This document shows, one piece after another, positions 24,030-33,277 of a DNA stretch of 64,000 nt. The first letter of the stretch is position 1. Each line of letters starts with the position of its first letter. Source of the DNA: Clostridium acidisoli DSM 12555 (GTDB lineage: Bacteria; Bacillota; Clostridia; Clostridiales; Clostridiaceae); contig NZ_FWXH01000003.1 in the NCBI RefSeq assembly GCF_900176305.1, forward strand, positions 434,001-498,000, read 5' to 3'. A program made the position numbers and the translations under genes. The notes beneath the pieces were generated by a model. The model was not told where the DNA came from, ran no database searches, and worked only from the letters and a program-made list of their open reading frames with translations.

Positions 24030-25004
24030 ATGATTACAGTATCTAAATATGGAAATGGAGATTTCAGAACTATTCAAAATGCAATTGATAGCATACCGGA
24101 AAAAAATAAGCAAAGAGTTATTATAAATATTAAGCCAGGTAGTTACAAAGAAAAAATAAATATTACAAAATCATTTATAAGTTTAATTGGTGAAGACGTA
24201 AAAAACACAATAATAACTTTTAATGATTCAGCAAATGTGTTATTACCTAGTGGTGAAAAAATGAGAACGTTTAATTCTTATACCGTATTTATAGATGGTG
24301 ATGATTTTATTGCTGAAAATATAAGTTTTGAAAATTCTGCTGGAGATGGAAGCATAGTAGGGCAAGCAGTAGCAGCCTATGTGGACGGTGATAGGGCAAG
24401 CTTCAAAAATTGTGAATTTTTAGGATGCCAAGATACTTTGTTTACAGGACCACTACCACCAAAGCCAATAGAAGGGAATACTTTTGGAGGCCCTAAAGAA
24501 GGAAAACCAAGAAGAAATGTTAGACAATATTATGAAAATTGTTATATAAGAGGGGATATAGATTTCATTTTTGGATCAGCTACTGCTGTATTTAATAAAT
24601 GTGAAATTTTTTCAAATAACAGAAATATGAAAGTTAATGGTTTTATTACAGCAGCATCAACCCCACGAGAAAATAAATTTGGGTATGTTTTTATAGAGTG
24701 TAAGTTTGAAAGTAATTCGGCACCGAGTACTGTTTATCTAGGAAGACCTTGGAGAGATTATGCGAAAACTGCCTTCTTGAACTGCTATATGGGAGAGCAT
24801 ATTATTCAAGAAGGCATTCATAATTGGAATAAGAAAGATGCTGAAAAATTAGTCGATTATGTAGAGTATAACAGCTATGGTCCTGGAGCATTAATGGATA
24901 AGAGAGTTAGCTGGTTAAGAATTTTAAATAAGGAAGAAGCAGAAGAATATTCTATTTCAAATATTCTTTCTGGTAATGATAATTGGAATCCACATAAAAT
25001 TTAA
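24030..25004 (+). CDS. Pectinesterase (carbohydrate esterase family 8)
   Basis: A 324-residue beta-helix pectin methylesterase. Conserved blocks are GQAVAAYVDGDRA, FLGCQDTL (oxyanion glutamine and catalytic aspartate), DIDFIFGSA (second aspartate) and YLGRPWRDYA (arginine). It removes methyl groups from galacturonate units. No signal peptide is present, unlike plant-pathogen PemA, so it may de-esterify imported oligomers like cytosolic PemB-type esterases. ATG 24030 is chosen, with AAGGGGTG seven bases upstream; an in-frame GTG at 24021 falls inside that site. It is downstream of a terminator, so it may have its own promoter. Confidence 0.92.
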   Translation: MITVSKYGNGDFRTIQNAIDSIPEKNKQRVIINIKPGSYKEKINITKSFISLIGEDVKNTIITFNDSANVLLPSGEKMRTFNSYTVFIDGDDFIAENISFENSAGDGSIVGQAVAAYVDGDRASFKNCEFLGCQDTLFTGPLPPKPIEGNTFGGPKEGKPRRNVRQYYENCYIRGDIDFIFGSATAVFNKCEIFSNNRNMKVNGFITAASTPRENKFGYVFIECKFESNSAPSTVYLGRPWRDYAKTAFLNCYMGEHIIQEGIHNWNKKDAEKLVDYVEYNSYGPGALMDKRVSWLRILNKEEAEEYSISNILSGNDNWNPHKI

Positions 25005-25023
25005 TGAATTTTTACAATAGGGC

Positions 25024-25057
25024 ATATAACACTAATTCAAATGAATTGGTGTTATAT
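25024..25057. terminator. Shared hairpin between convergent genes
   Basis: ATATAACACTAATTCA and TGAATTGGTGTTATAT form a 16-bp stem across two loop bases, with one G-T pair. It overlaps the stop end of the glycosyltransferase gene. T tails are poor, so it is a moderate candidate. Confidence 0.6.
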
Positions 25058-26954
25058 CATATAAAGCATAAGAATTTGTTTCATTTTTCACATTTTTATG
25101 TGAAATAGTTTGCCACTTTCTATTTGGAACAAGTTTTCCAGTAGTTTTAATCCAATTCGTTATTTTGCTGTTAGAATTAGAACCATGCATTTTATCATTT
25201 TTATTTACTAATGCATATTTAATATCACCATTAGAAACTAATTTTTTAAATGTATCTAAATTAATAATTTTATCAGAACCACTGTAACCTCCAAGTGTCA
25301 TTATAGGTTCACCGGTTTTTAAAATTAAATCTGATGCATAACTTGTAGCTGAAGGAACAGCAACCAGATATTTTCCACCATGTCTGTTTTTTTGTAAAAA
25401 TTGAATCAGCTTTTTGTCACTGCCTAAGGTAGGTATATAAGACTGACTTTTCTTTTTTGTTACAATCTCTAAACCAGCTGAAGGACTGCTACCATTCATT
25501 TTATAAAAAATAGTAGTAGAAGACCAAATGGTTGGTGCAATTAAAATTCCTGTAAATGCAATACTTGTTAATATAGCAATAGTGCTATTTCTTTTTATAG
25601 TAAATAGCATTAATGTCAAGGATGCTCCTATACAAAAAATTCCAGTTACTATAAGAGTGACTTTATAACCAGCTGATTTATTGTAATTAGTAGACAATAT
25701 AAGCATTTCAATTAAACCGTTTATTATAAGAGAAATTGGTAATAAAAATTTAAACCACCCACCTTTTTTGTAAAATCTCCACATTGACATTATCCCAATT
25801 CCAACTAAAGCTGAGATAGAAGGTGCCATAGTAGTCAAGTAATATGTATGGATTACATTTTTCGAGAAACTAAAATATATAAACTCAGTGAGCATCCATA
25901 TAAACCAAAGTGATAAAGACAATTTTTTCCTAAGGTCAGGGGACTTTTTAAAGTATTCTTCTATTATGGCAGCTATAAAGCCTAATATGGCAAGTGGCAA
26001 AAACCAAGATATTTGATCTGATAAATTGTTGTAATGAAATAATCTTGTTATGCTAGCTTGGGAGTTAGCGCTTCTTTTAAATTGAGTGCTGCTTGATAAT
26101 TTTTTATTGGGTTTAATTCTATTTAAATTATTGTTACTCTTTTTTTGGGCACCAAATTTTCCGCTTAGCCCAACTCTCTCTAGTCCATTATGACCAATTA
26201 TGAGTTCTAAAACTGAATTGTTTGTACTACTCCCAACAAAGGGTCTATTGCTAGCTGGGACATTATCGACAACGAATGCCCAAGATAGAGACACAGCTAA
26301 AAGAATAAATGAACCTAAAATGAGATGTAACATTTTCTTTTTAATATTTAACGAAGAAGATATAAGATAAGTCACGTATAAAGCTGGAGCCACCATATAA
26401 GCTTCCACCATTTTAACATTAAATCCTATACCAAGAAAAACTAAACTCAAAATAAGAAATTTAAAATTTCCTTTTTCAGCAGCTATTGATAAAGCTAAGC
26501 ATGCAAGAAGCATAAACAAAACTAATACATTATCAATGGTATTATTACGGCTTGATGCTACAAATATAGGTGTTACCGCAAGACATAATGCTGAAATTAG
26601 TCCGCTAATAGGACCAAAAGATCTTTTAACTATATAATATACAAGCCACACAGAAATAACACCTGCTAAGGCCTCAGGTAATATTACACTCCAGCCGCTA
26701 AAACCAAATATTTTTGCACTGACAGCTTGAAACCAAAAACCTACAGGAGGTTTATCAATACTTACAAAACCAGAAGGATCAGAGGATAAAAAAAAGAAAT
26801 TCTTAAAGTTTAGCAGCATACTCTTTACGCCTGCTGAATAATATGTATTTGCATAACCTTCTATGCCTAAATTTGCAAAATTTAATATTCCAGACAATAT
26901 TAATATAATGCTCAATATTAGAGTTTCTATTTTTATTTTAAAAAATTTGCCCAT
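25032..26954 (-). CDS. GT39-family membrane glycosyltransferase (ArnT/YkcB-like)
   Basis: A 640-residue integral membrane protein of the dolichyl/undecaprenyl-phosphate mannose mannosyltransferase superfamily. About 12 helices carry the family motifs: an acidic loop after helix 1 (NLGIEGYANTYYSAGVKSML), VSIDKPPVGFW, and a long outer C-terminal domain (residues about 490-640) with LGGYSGSDKII. Such proteins move a sugar from a lipid carrier to envelope acceptors. The start at 26954 (MGKFFKIKI) follows GGAAGGAG; a start nine codons earlier lies before that site. It is a single-gene unit. Confidence 0.85.
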   Translation of the reverse strand: MGKFFKIKIETLILSIILILSGILNFANLGIEGYANTYYSAGVKSMLLNFKNFFFLSSDPSGFVSIDKPPVGFWFQAVSAKIFGFSGWSVILPEALAGVISVWLVYYIVKRSFGPISGLISALCLAVTPIFVASSRNNTIDNVLVLFMLLACLALSIAAEKGNFKFLILSLVFLGIGFNVKMVEAYMVAPALYVTYLISSSLNIKKKMLHLILGSFILLAVSLSWAFVVDNVPASNRPFVGSSTNNSVLELIIGHNGLERVGLSGKFGAQKKSNNNLNRIKPNKKLSSSTQFKRSANSQASITRLFHYNNLSDQISWFLPLAILGFIAAIIEEYFKKSPDLRKKLSLSLWFIWMLTEFIYFSFSKNVIHTYYLTTMAPSISALVGIGIMSMWRFYKKGGWFKFLLPISLIINGLIEMLILSTNYNKSAGYKVTLIVTGIFCIGASLTLMLFTIKRNSTIAILTSIAFTGILIAPTIWSSTTIFYKMNGSSPSAGLEIVTKKKSQSYIPTLGSDKKLIQFLQKNRHGGKYLVAVPSATSYASDLILKTGEPIMTLGGYSGSDKIINLDTFKKLVSNGDIKYALVNKNDKMHGSNSNSKITNWIKTTGKLVPNRKWQTISHKNVKNETNSYALYDITPIHLN

Positions 26955-27172
26955 TAAATATTGCTCCTTCCTAAATTTCAAAATAATATTTAATTAAATG
27001 ATATGTATTAGTAGTGTCAAGGATGTGTTCATTTTATAAATATTATGTAAACATAGTAATATGTTGACTATGGAAGAGACATATGTTAATATTTCAATTA
27101 ATACAAACGTCCGAATTATATTGGATGGATAATTAGTTTGTAAATATAATAAAACGGAGGGCAGGAATAATT

Positions 27173-27901
27173 ATGATGAATAATTATGATTTAATATTGT
27201 TTTTTACAATATATTCTTTTCTAGGATGGATAATAGAAACAATTTTTGCAAGCATAAATGAAAAGAAAATAATCAATAGAGGTTTTCTTACAGGACCTTT
27301 TTGCCCCATTTATGGATTTGGTGCTGTTTTAGTTATTAGATGTTCAGAATGGACTAATACAATTTGTACAAACTATTTTATGTATTTAACAATAAGCGTA
27401 CTTTTTTCAATTTTCTTGGTTACCATATTGGAATATATAACAGGATTTTTTTTAGAAAAAATTTTTAATTGCAAATGGTGGGATTACAGCGATAATATGT
27501 GGAATTGCAATGGATATATCTGTATCAAATATTCATTGCTTTGGGGGATCCTGGCATTTATGCTAGTACATACTATACATCCAGTAATTTCACAGGTTAT
27601 TTTCTCAATACCTACATCAATAAAAACTTATATGGAAATATTTATTTTATTGTATTTTATAGGGGATACAGCAAAATCCGTAATTAGTACTTTAGATTTA
27701 AGGAAAGTTATTATGAATTACTCAAACTTCTCAGTAAATAAATATTGTGAAAAGATAATTAAATATAATCGCTTTTTTTATGCATTTCCACGGCTGTTAA
27801 TTTTGAATAGTGGTATTATTAATCGTGATGTAAGGAGAATTTTAAATGAGAGGTTTTACAAAATCAAAACTGAACTTAAAAATAGATTCCAAAACTTATG
27901 A
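27173..27901 (+). CDS. CmpB-family (PF06541) membrane protein
   Basis: A 242-residue membrane protein with five or six helices, annotated in databases as 'putative ABC-transporter type IV'. Typical motifs are FLGWIIETIFASINEKK, NRGFLTGPFCPIYGFGA and WDYSDN. The family is common in Firmicutes and Actinobacteria, but no ATPase partner is present and transport has not been shown. GGAGGG precedes the tandem ATGs at 27173 and 27176. It overlaps the HD gene by 56 bases, a common pairing for this family that suggests a shared function. Confidence 0.82.
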   Translation: MMNNYDLILFFTIYSFLGWIIETIFASINEKKIINRGFLTGPFCPIYGFGAVLVIRCSEWTNTICTNYFMYLTISVLFSIFLVTILEYITGFFLEKIFNCKWWDYSDNMWNCNGYICIKYSLLWGILAFMLVHTIHPVISQVIFSIPTSIKTYMEIFILLYFIGDTAKSVISTLDLRKVIMNYSNFSVNKYCEKIIKYNRFFYAFPRLLILNSGIINRDVRRILNERFYKIKTELKNRFQNL

Positions 27902-28364
27902 CGAATATAAAAAGTGTATTAGTGATTTGACTAAAAATGAAACCGTACGTTCTATGGACAGATTTATACAACATAATAATATAACTTGTATGGAACATAG
28001 CATTTACGTATCATATATTAGTTATTCAATTTGTAGACGACTAAATTTTGACTATCGTTCAGCGGCACGAGGAGGTTTGCTCCATGATTTTTTTTTATAC
28101 GACTGGCATACAACAAAAACTAATGACGGATTACATGGGTTTACACATCCTTATGTTGCATTAAAAAATGCGAATAAACTTTTTAAACTAAATGATGTGG
28201 AAAAAGATATTATAGTTAAGCATATGTGGCCACTAACTATAAAATTGCCTAAATATAAAGAAACTTTTATAATTGTATTTGTAGATAAATATTGTGCTTT
28301 TTTAGAGAGTGTTAGGCTTGCAAATAAAGCTAATATTTATGAGCTCATGAGTAATATCTTTTAA
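27846..28364 (+). CDS. HD-domain phosphohydrolase
   Basis: A 172-residue HD-superfamily protein. The metal motif begins with a histidine in CMEHSIYVSYISY, then HD in GLLHDFFLYDWH, and a histidine in GFTHPYVAL. HD proteins hydrolyse phosphate bonds in nucleotides or second messengers; the substrate here is unknown. The ATG lies inside the end of the CmpB gene with AAGGAG upstream, so translation is coupled. A related HD protein is widespread next to CmpB genes in clostridia. Confidence 0.82.
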   Translation: MRGFTKSKLNLKIDSKTYDEYKKCISDLTKNETVRSMDRFIQHNNITCMEHSIYVSYISYSICRRLNFDYRSAARGGLLHDFFLYDWHTTKTNDGLHGFTHPYVALKNANKLFKLNDVEKDIIVKHMWPLTIKLPKYKETFIIVFVDKYCAFLESVRLANKANIYELMSNIF

Positions 28365-28399
28365 GTGCAAATATATATAAAATCGGATGGGAGAGAAAG

Positions 28400-28993
28400 G
28401 TGAAACACGTGAACAATCAATCAATAAATATGAGCCAATCTGAAAAGATACTCAATTCAGCATTTAAATGTATAGCAACAAAAGGTTATGCTAATGTTTC
28501 TCTAAGAGATATCGCAGATGAGGCTGGGGTAGTGTTAAGTCAATTAAATTATTATTATAAAAATAAAGAAGGTTTATTTACAGAAGTAGTAAAAATGTTA
28601 TCACTAAAATATTTGAATGAAATTGAGGATACTTTAAAGAATGGAAAATCAAAAAGTGAAAAAATTTCAAGTTTAATAAAGTATTTTCAGCAAATGTTAA
28701 ATAAAAATCCTGAATTGTTCAAAATTTTTTATGATATGACCAGCATGGCTCTTTGGTCAACATATTTAAAAGATCTTCTTAATGATCTTTTTAATAAGCT
28801 AACCTTTTTAATAGAAAAATATGTTATAAATACTGATCATTATAAAGAAAAATTTAAAGAATATTCTTCATCGGCACTTTCCAGAATGATATTAGGCACT
28901 TTATTTGGGACGTCTGTACAGGTGATTTTAGCTGATAGCGAAAAAAAAGATATTGCGGAATCATTAGGTGTATTACGAGCAGTATTTAGCTAA
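28400..28993 (+). CDS. TetR-family transcriptional regulator
   Basis: A 197-residue repressor. The N-terminal helix-turn-helix (SEKILNSAFKCIATKGYANV then LRDIADEAGVVLSQLNYYY) is clear; the C-terminal helical domain would bind an unknown ligand. The start is GTG 28400 or GTG 28409; the ribosome site GAGAAAGG suits either poorly, so the start is uncertain. It is followed closely by ABM and nitroreductase genes, which it probably controls. Confidence 0.88.
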   Translation: MKHVNNQSINMSQSEKILNSAFKCIATKGYANVSLRDIADEAGVVLSQLNYYYKNKEGLFTEVVKMLSLKYLNEIEDTLKNGKSKSEKISSLIKYFQQMLNKNPELFKIFYDMTSMALWSTYLKDLLNDLFNKLTFLIEKYVINTDHYKEKFKEYSSSALSRMILGTLFGTSVQVILADSEKKDIAESLGVLRAVFS

Positions 28994-29033
28994 GCTTAAA
29001 TTCTAAACCAAGAATTTAGAGGAGTGGGTAAAC

Positions 29034-29321
29034 ATGATAATAAAAAGTGTGACTTTTTATATAAAACCTGAGAATACAAAGGAATTTATTGAAGCAACTA
29101 GAGAAAATCAGAGAAATTCTATAAAGGAAAAAGGAATTGTATGTTTTGATTTCTTTCAATGTAAAGATGATCCAAACAAGTTTTTACTTTATGAAGGTTA
29201 TAACTCTGAAGAAGACATAAACAAGCACTTAGAAACAGATTATTTCATAAATTGGATAAATACAGTTGAAAAGTGGTTTTCAAGTCCAAGAGATAGGGTA
29301 ACATATATTCCAGTATCTTAA
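29034..29321 (+). CDS. ABM-domain monooxygenase-like protein
   Basis: A 95-residue protein with the antibiotic-biosynthesis-monooxygenase ferredoxin-like fold: strand KSVTFYIKPENTKEF, the turn GIVCFDFFQCKDDPNKFLLY and the DINKHLETDYFINW helix. Such proteins oxidise quinone-like compounds or relate to haem or aldehyde metabolism. AGAGGAGTGGG precedes the ATG. It sits 40 bases behind the TetR gene and 19 before the nitroreductase gene, suggesting a small stress or detoxification operon. Confidence 0.82.
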   Translation: MIIKSVTFYIKPENTKEFIEATRENQRNSIKEKGIVCFDFFQCKDDPNKFLLYEGYNSEEDINKHLETDYFINWINTVEKWFSSPRDRVTYIPVS

Positions 29322-29340
29322 AAATGAAAGGGGAAACATT

Positions 29341-30087
29341 ATGAATGAAGTCTTAAAGCAAATAAAAAATAGAAAATCTATGAGGGTATTTGAAGATAAA
29401 CCAATTGAAGCTCATATAAAAGAGGAAATAATTAATTCTGCATTAGAAGCACCAACGGCAGGGGCAATGATGCTTTATAGCATAATTGATATTACGGATG
29501 AGTCATTAAAGAAAAAACTATCAGTACTTTGCGATAATCAGCCATTTATTGCGAAAGCTCCTTTAGTCATGATATTTATTGCAGATTACGAGAGGTGGTA
29601 CGATTCTTTTAAATTTGAAGAGTGTAATCCAAGAGAGCCAGGCGAAGGTGATATTCTTCTTGCATACAGTGATGCAATTATAGCAGCTCAAAATACTGTA
29701 GTGGCAGCAGAATCTTTCGGAATTGGTTCATGTTATATTGGTGATATAATTGAGAACTGTGAAGAGGTTAAAGAATTATTGGGACTTCCCAAATATGTTG
29801 TTCCTGCAGCTATGGTAGTATACGGATATCCTACAGAAGCTCAAAAGAACAGAACAAAACCAGCACGTTTTGAAAAAAAGTATATAGTTTATGAAAATAA
29901 ATATCATAGCCTATCTAAGGAAGAGCATGTAAAAATGCATACTACAAAAAATGAAAATAGGGGAATAAAAGATAAAGATATTAGTGAAGAAATCAAAGCA
30001 TTCTGCAAGCGAAAATACATGTCAGCTTTTTCCCTTGAAATGAACAGGTCTGCAGGTGAGTATTTGAAAAAATTTAGAACGAAATAA
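29341..30087 (+). CDS. Nitroreductase-family flavoprotein
   Basis: A 248-residue FMN-dependent nitroreductase-like protein. Family features are the start IKNRKSMRVFEDKPI, the APTAGAMMLYS loop, the GIGSCYIGDI segment and VPAAMVVYGYPTEAQ. An extra C-terminal part of about 70 residues, rich in charge, follows the usual domain. Such enzymes reduce nitro compounds or quinones with NAD(P)H. It is the last gene of the TetR-ABM-nitroreductase group. Confidence 0.88.
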   Translation: MNEVLKQIKNRKSMRVFEDKPIEAHIKEEIINSALEAPTAGAMMLYSIIDITDESLKKKLSVLCDNQPFIAKAPLVMIFIADYERWYDSFKFEECNPREPGEGDILLAYSDAIIAAQNTVVAAESFGIGSCYIGDIIENCEEVKELLGLPKYVVPAAMVVYGYPTEAQKNRTKPARFEKKYIVYENKYHSLSKEEHVKMHTTKNENRGIKDKDISEEIKAFCKRKYMSAFSLEMNRSAGEYLKKFRTK

Positions 30088-30132
30088 AGTGAAAGTATGC
30101 TGCAAAAAAATCTTGATTTTTAGGAGATAGCA

Positions 30133-30455
30133 ATGTACAAAATAATATAACTTATGGTATTATATGGAGAGCTAGTTCTTGTAAAAGGTATCTATTTTAT
30201 TGTGATGCAAGAGGAAACTTCCCACCATTCGTATTGTTTTCAGATCGTAAATGAAGATGGGGAAACCTTTTCTAAAGAACATAATGTTGAACTTAATAGT
30301 TCAAAAGGAGATATTATAATAATTCCTTTTGAAGATGAACTAATCATTTATATTTACTTATATAACACTATACTTATTATAATATCGAAGAAGTTAAAAC
30401 ACATTTTAAAGATATGAAAATATTATTTAAAGAAAAAAATAAGAAAGAAGATTAA
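30133..30455 (+). pseudogene. Broken small gene of unknown function
   Basis: A possible ATG at 30133, with GGAG upstream, meets a stop at codon six. The frame then stays open from ATG 30154 (GELVLVKGIYFIVMQEE ... VNEDGETFSKEHNVELNS) and falls apart in an AT-rich run near 30355. Another frame from there (NIEEVKTHFKDMKILFKEKN) ends at 30455, four bases before ywbE. One stop and one frameshift would restore a protein of about 105 residues. Alternatively the 87-residue frame from 30154 to 30417 is a real small protein. Confidence 0.4.
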
Positions 30456-30459
30456 CAAT

Positions 30460-30681
30460 ATGGATGGAACAATCCGGAAAAATGTAAAAGTAGGAACAAA
30501 GGTATTAGTTGTACAAAAACAAGACCAGCGTTCAAGAAAGTTAACTGAGGGTGTAGTTCAAATGATTCTTACAAACTCAGAGGTTCATCCTCGTGGCATT
30601 AAAGTTATGCTAGAGGGTGGAATTGTAGGAAGAGTTCGGAAAATAAAATTAAAATATGATAAACAGCATTCATTCTTTTGA
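30460..30681 (+). CDS. ywbE: YwbE-family (DUF2196) protein
   Basis: A 73-residue protein matching YwbE of Bacillus along its whole length: VKVGTKVLVVQKQDQRSRKL, TEGVVQMILTNSEVHPRGIK and EGGIVGRVRKI. It folds as a small KOW/SH3-like beta barrel. The role is not established; an RNA- or ribosome-related function is suspected from the fold. The ribosome site is weak (AAGAAG). Confidence 0.9.
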   Translation: MDGTIRKNVKVGTKVLVVQKQDQRSRKLTEGVVQMILTNSEVHPRGIKVMLEGGIVGRVRKIKLKYDKQHSFF

Positions 30682-30751
30682 GGTTGAGTGCTTTTTATTA
30701 TGGTCAAATTTTTAAAAGAAATAAAAACAGGTTGTATATCAAAACAAAGTT

Positions 30752-30796
30752 AAATCACATTTTTATTAGAGTTAGTAAAAGTGTGATTTTTTATTT
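30752..30796 (+). terminator. Terminator after ywbE
   Basis: AAATCACATTTTTA and TAAAAGTGTGATTT pair with one mismatch and end in a T-rich tail. It insulates the toxin locus on its left side. Confidence 0.8.
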
Positions 30797-30927
30797 GTAT
30801 TAAGGAAAACATAGAATTGCTCGAAAGTTGTTTGTAAAAGGTAAAAAAAGTATATTTTTATTATATTGAAAAATAACCATTTATTTATAACAATACATAA
30901 CGATAATATATAATTAAAAGGTTAAAA

Positions 30928-32943
30928 ATGATTAACACTGGTGGTGATTTATTGAGTTTAATAAATTCTGGAAATGGAATAATAGGAATAGACTATGCAG
31001 AAATGAATCGAGTAAAAAGTAACTTAAAAAGAGCAAGAGATAAAAGCACAGAATTAAATAGGAGAATAAATGCAGTAATAACAAAACTGCAAGTAGATAA
31101 AAACTCCTCAAGAATAAAAATGGCAACGGATCAACTAAGAGATTATTCAAGACAAGTAACAAGAATGCAAGGAGATATGGATAGAACCATAAATAAAGTG
31201 GACAAGGCAATAAGAAGATTCAAAGAAGTAGATAGTGCTTGTGCAGCCAGAATAAGAGCTATAGGTGGAGACGAAAGTGAAAAGAAAAGTTTCCTGGAAG
31301 AGTTAGAAGGAGAATTTACAGCAATTGGAGAAAGAATAGAAGCAACAGCAAGTTCATTAATTAAGGAAGGAGAAAAAATATTTAGCAGTGTAAGAAATGA
31401 TGAAGAAAAAGCATTTAATGGAATGAAGAAAGAAGCAGGCAATATATGTAGTGGAATACAAGATATAATAAAAAATGGTAGAATAAAAGAAATAGCAAGT
31501 GATGCAGGAGTGATGGCAAGTTTAATGTACCTTGAAGCAACATCCACGGATAAAAACTTTCTAAAAAAAGCTCCAGAACTTGTTAAAGTTTATGAAAACA
31601 AATTACTAGTTGATGAGAATAACATATGGAGTACATATAGTAAAGAAGATGAAGTGGGATCAGGACTAATTAAAAATTTGTACAAGGATGCAGTAAACAT
31701 AGAAAACAAAGTAGGTTCTGTAGCAGATACAGGATGGGAAGAGTATAAAAAAATTAATCCAATAGGAGCGGGGATAATAGCAGGAACTTATGATTTTGGA
31801 AAAGGGACAATAGAGGGATTAGTAGGTGTTGGAAAGGGAATAGGGAATGAATATTATGACCTTAGAGAAAATCCAGAAGGCACCATAAAAAACTTGGCAA
31901 GAGTAGGGATAGATATAGCAGCATTGGTAAATCCAGCAATGCCGAAAACAGAAGATGATGAGAGATTTGAAAAAGGACTAGAGGGAATTATAAGTAAAGA
32001 AATAAATGATAAATTAATAAATGGAGATACATATACAAGAAGTAGAGCAATAACAGATGTGGGAGAAAATATAGTATCATTATTTTTAGGAGGAGCAGAG
32101 ATAAAAGCAGCAAGTAAAGTAGGAGAAATAGGAGATTTAGGAAAACTTGCTGAGGTTAGTGAAACAGGAGAAAAAATAGATGAAATATCTAAAGTAAGTA
32201 AAATAAGTGATGGAATAAGTGGAGTAGAGTCAGGAAGTTTACTAGCAGAAGGAGAAAAAGCATTTGCAAGCTTAAGGGATGTAGGCAATAATATAAGTAA
32301 TAGTGCAAAGACGATAAAAGATATAATAACAGGAGAAAAGATAATAACAATAGAAGTATTAGATACAGGAACAGGGTTAAGAGTACCCAATATGTCAGTA
32401 ATAGATAATAATATAGAAAAGATAAGTAAAATAGAAAATGTTAGTGGTAGTAGTTTAGAGGGGGGAAGTAATGCTGTTGATGATTCAATTGATGGTATAA
32501 AAATAATAGATGGTAAGGTTGGTGGTAAAATACCTGTAGATGAGTTCAAAAATATAAGAACTGAATCTATACAAAATGTGGATTCAGATGCAATAACATT
32601 AGGTAAATATAAACCAACAGTAAAGCCAGATGGAAGCTTAGATTGGACAATTCCAGCAAATGATTCATATACAGTAATGGCTGGAGATACCACGTATTTT
32701 AGCTTGGGGAATGATTGGGATGTAATAAAAGGTAAGTATAATATAACTGATGATGATATGTTTGATTTATTTAATGTGCCAGCATTAGACGATGCTGCAA
32801 AAGCAGGAAAAGAAATACGTTTTTCACATGATCCAACCGCGTATGGAGATTGTGCATTAAAAAAGGAATGGGAATATTTAGAGAGTAGTTATGGATATAG
32901 AAGATTAATTCAAAAAGGAGATTTTTGGTATGCAATTAAATGA
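30928..32943 (+). CDS. Polymorphic toxin with LXG/WXG-like N-terminus
   Basis: A 671-residue protein with the layout of a secreted polymorphic toxin. Residues 20-200 are heptad-rich helices (KSNLKRARDKSTELNRRIN ...), as in effectors of type VII-like secretion. Residues about 270-420 form a glycine-rich pre-toxin region (NPIGAGIIAGTYDFGKGTIE, DVGENIVSLFLGGAE). The last 120 residues (from about LGKYKPTVKPDGSLDW, through YFSLGNDWDVIKGKY and RFSHDPTAYGD) look like a CDI-type toxin tail of unknown activity. No signal peptide and no secretion genes nearby. The next gene overlaps by 14 bases, as immunity genes do. Codons are strongly A-rich compared with neighbours. Confidence 0.8.
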   Translation: MINTGGDLLSLINSGNGIIGIDYAEMNRVKSNLKRARDKSTELNRRINAVITKLQVDKNSSRIKMATDQLRDYSRQVTRMQGDMDRTINKVDKAIRRFKEVDSACAARIRAIGGDESEKKSFLEELEGEFTAIGERIEATASSLIKEGEKIFSSVRNDEEKAFNGMKKEAGNICSGIQDIIKNGRIKEIASDAGVMASLMYLEATSTDKNFLKKAPELVKVYENKLLVDENNIWSTYSKEDEVGSGLIKNLYKDAVNIENKVGSVADTGWEEYKKINPIGAGIIAGTYDFGKGTIEGLVGVGKGIGNEYYDLRENPEGTIKNLARVGIDIAALVNPAMPKTEDDERFEKGLEGIISKEINDKLINGDTYTRSRAITDVGENIVSLFLGGAEIKAASKVGEIGDLGKLAEVSETGEKIDEISKVSKISDGISGVESGSLLAEGEKAFASLRDVGNNISNSAKTIKDIITGEKIITIEVLDTGTGLRVPNMSVIDNNIEKISKIENVSGSSLEGGSNAVDDSIDGIKIIDGKVGGKIPVDEFKNIRTESIQNVDSDAITLGKYKPTVKPDGSLDWTIPANDSYTVMAGDTTYFSLGNDWDVIKGKYNITDDDMFDLFNVPALDDAAKAGKEIRFSHDPTAYGDCALKKEWEYLESSYGYRRLIQKGDFWYAIK

Positions 32944-33277
32944 TACAGATAAAATGGCAATGATTATTGTAGATTATTTAGAGAAAAATTTAGGAGATAA
33001 AATTGGATCATGTAATATTTTTAATGTTGTAGACGATAAAAATTATAGGGCTTTTAGTATTAGGTTTGAAGCATATGATTATTTTATTGTATTATTTAAT
33101 TATGATAGAGGTTTAATTGGATGTAGTATTCAATATGGAGATAATAATTTTATTGGTCTTAAAAATAGCCAGAAGTGGTATGAAAAAGCAGATTTTGATG
33201 TTTTCTGCAAAGAACTTCAACAGCAATTAGAATTAAGAATACCAGATAAATTTTTAGAAGCTAATAGTTGGAAATAG
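32930..33277 (+). CDS. Probable immunity protein of the intact toxin
   Basis: A 115-residue soluble protein of no recognised family. It overlaps the toxin end by 14 bases and its ribosome site (AAAGGAG) lies within the toxin gene, so it is tightly coupled. Size, cytosolic nature and position match immunity proteins that neutralise the C-terminal toxin domain. Alternating strands and helices (FNVVDDKNYRAFSIRFEAYD, YFIVLFNYDRGLIG) suggest an alpha/beta fold. Function is inferred from context. Confidence 0.72.
   Translation: MQLNDTDKMAMIIVDYLEKNLGDKIGSCNIFNVVDDKNYRAFSIRFEAYDYFIVLFNYDRGLIGCSIQYGDNNFIGLKNSQKWYEKADFDVFCKELQQQLELRIPDKFLEANSWK

Noticed and set aside
31854-32693. A 279-codon open frame on the minus strand inside the toxin gene
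   Set aside because: It arises from the A-rich codon use of the toxin gene, is serine/leucine-rich with low complexity, and has no ribosome site. The plus-strand gene has domain logic and an immunity partner.
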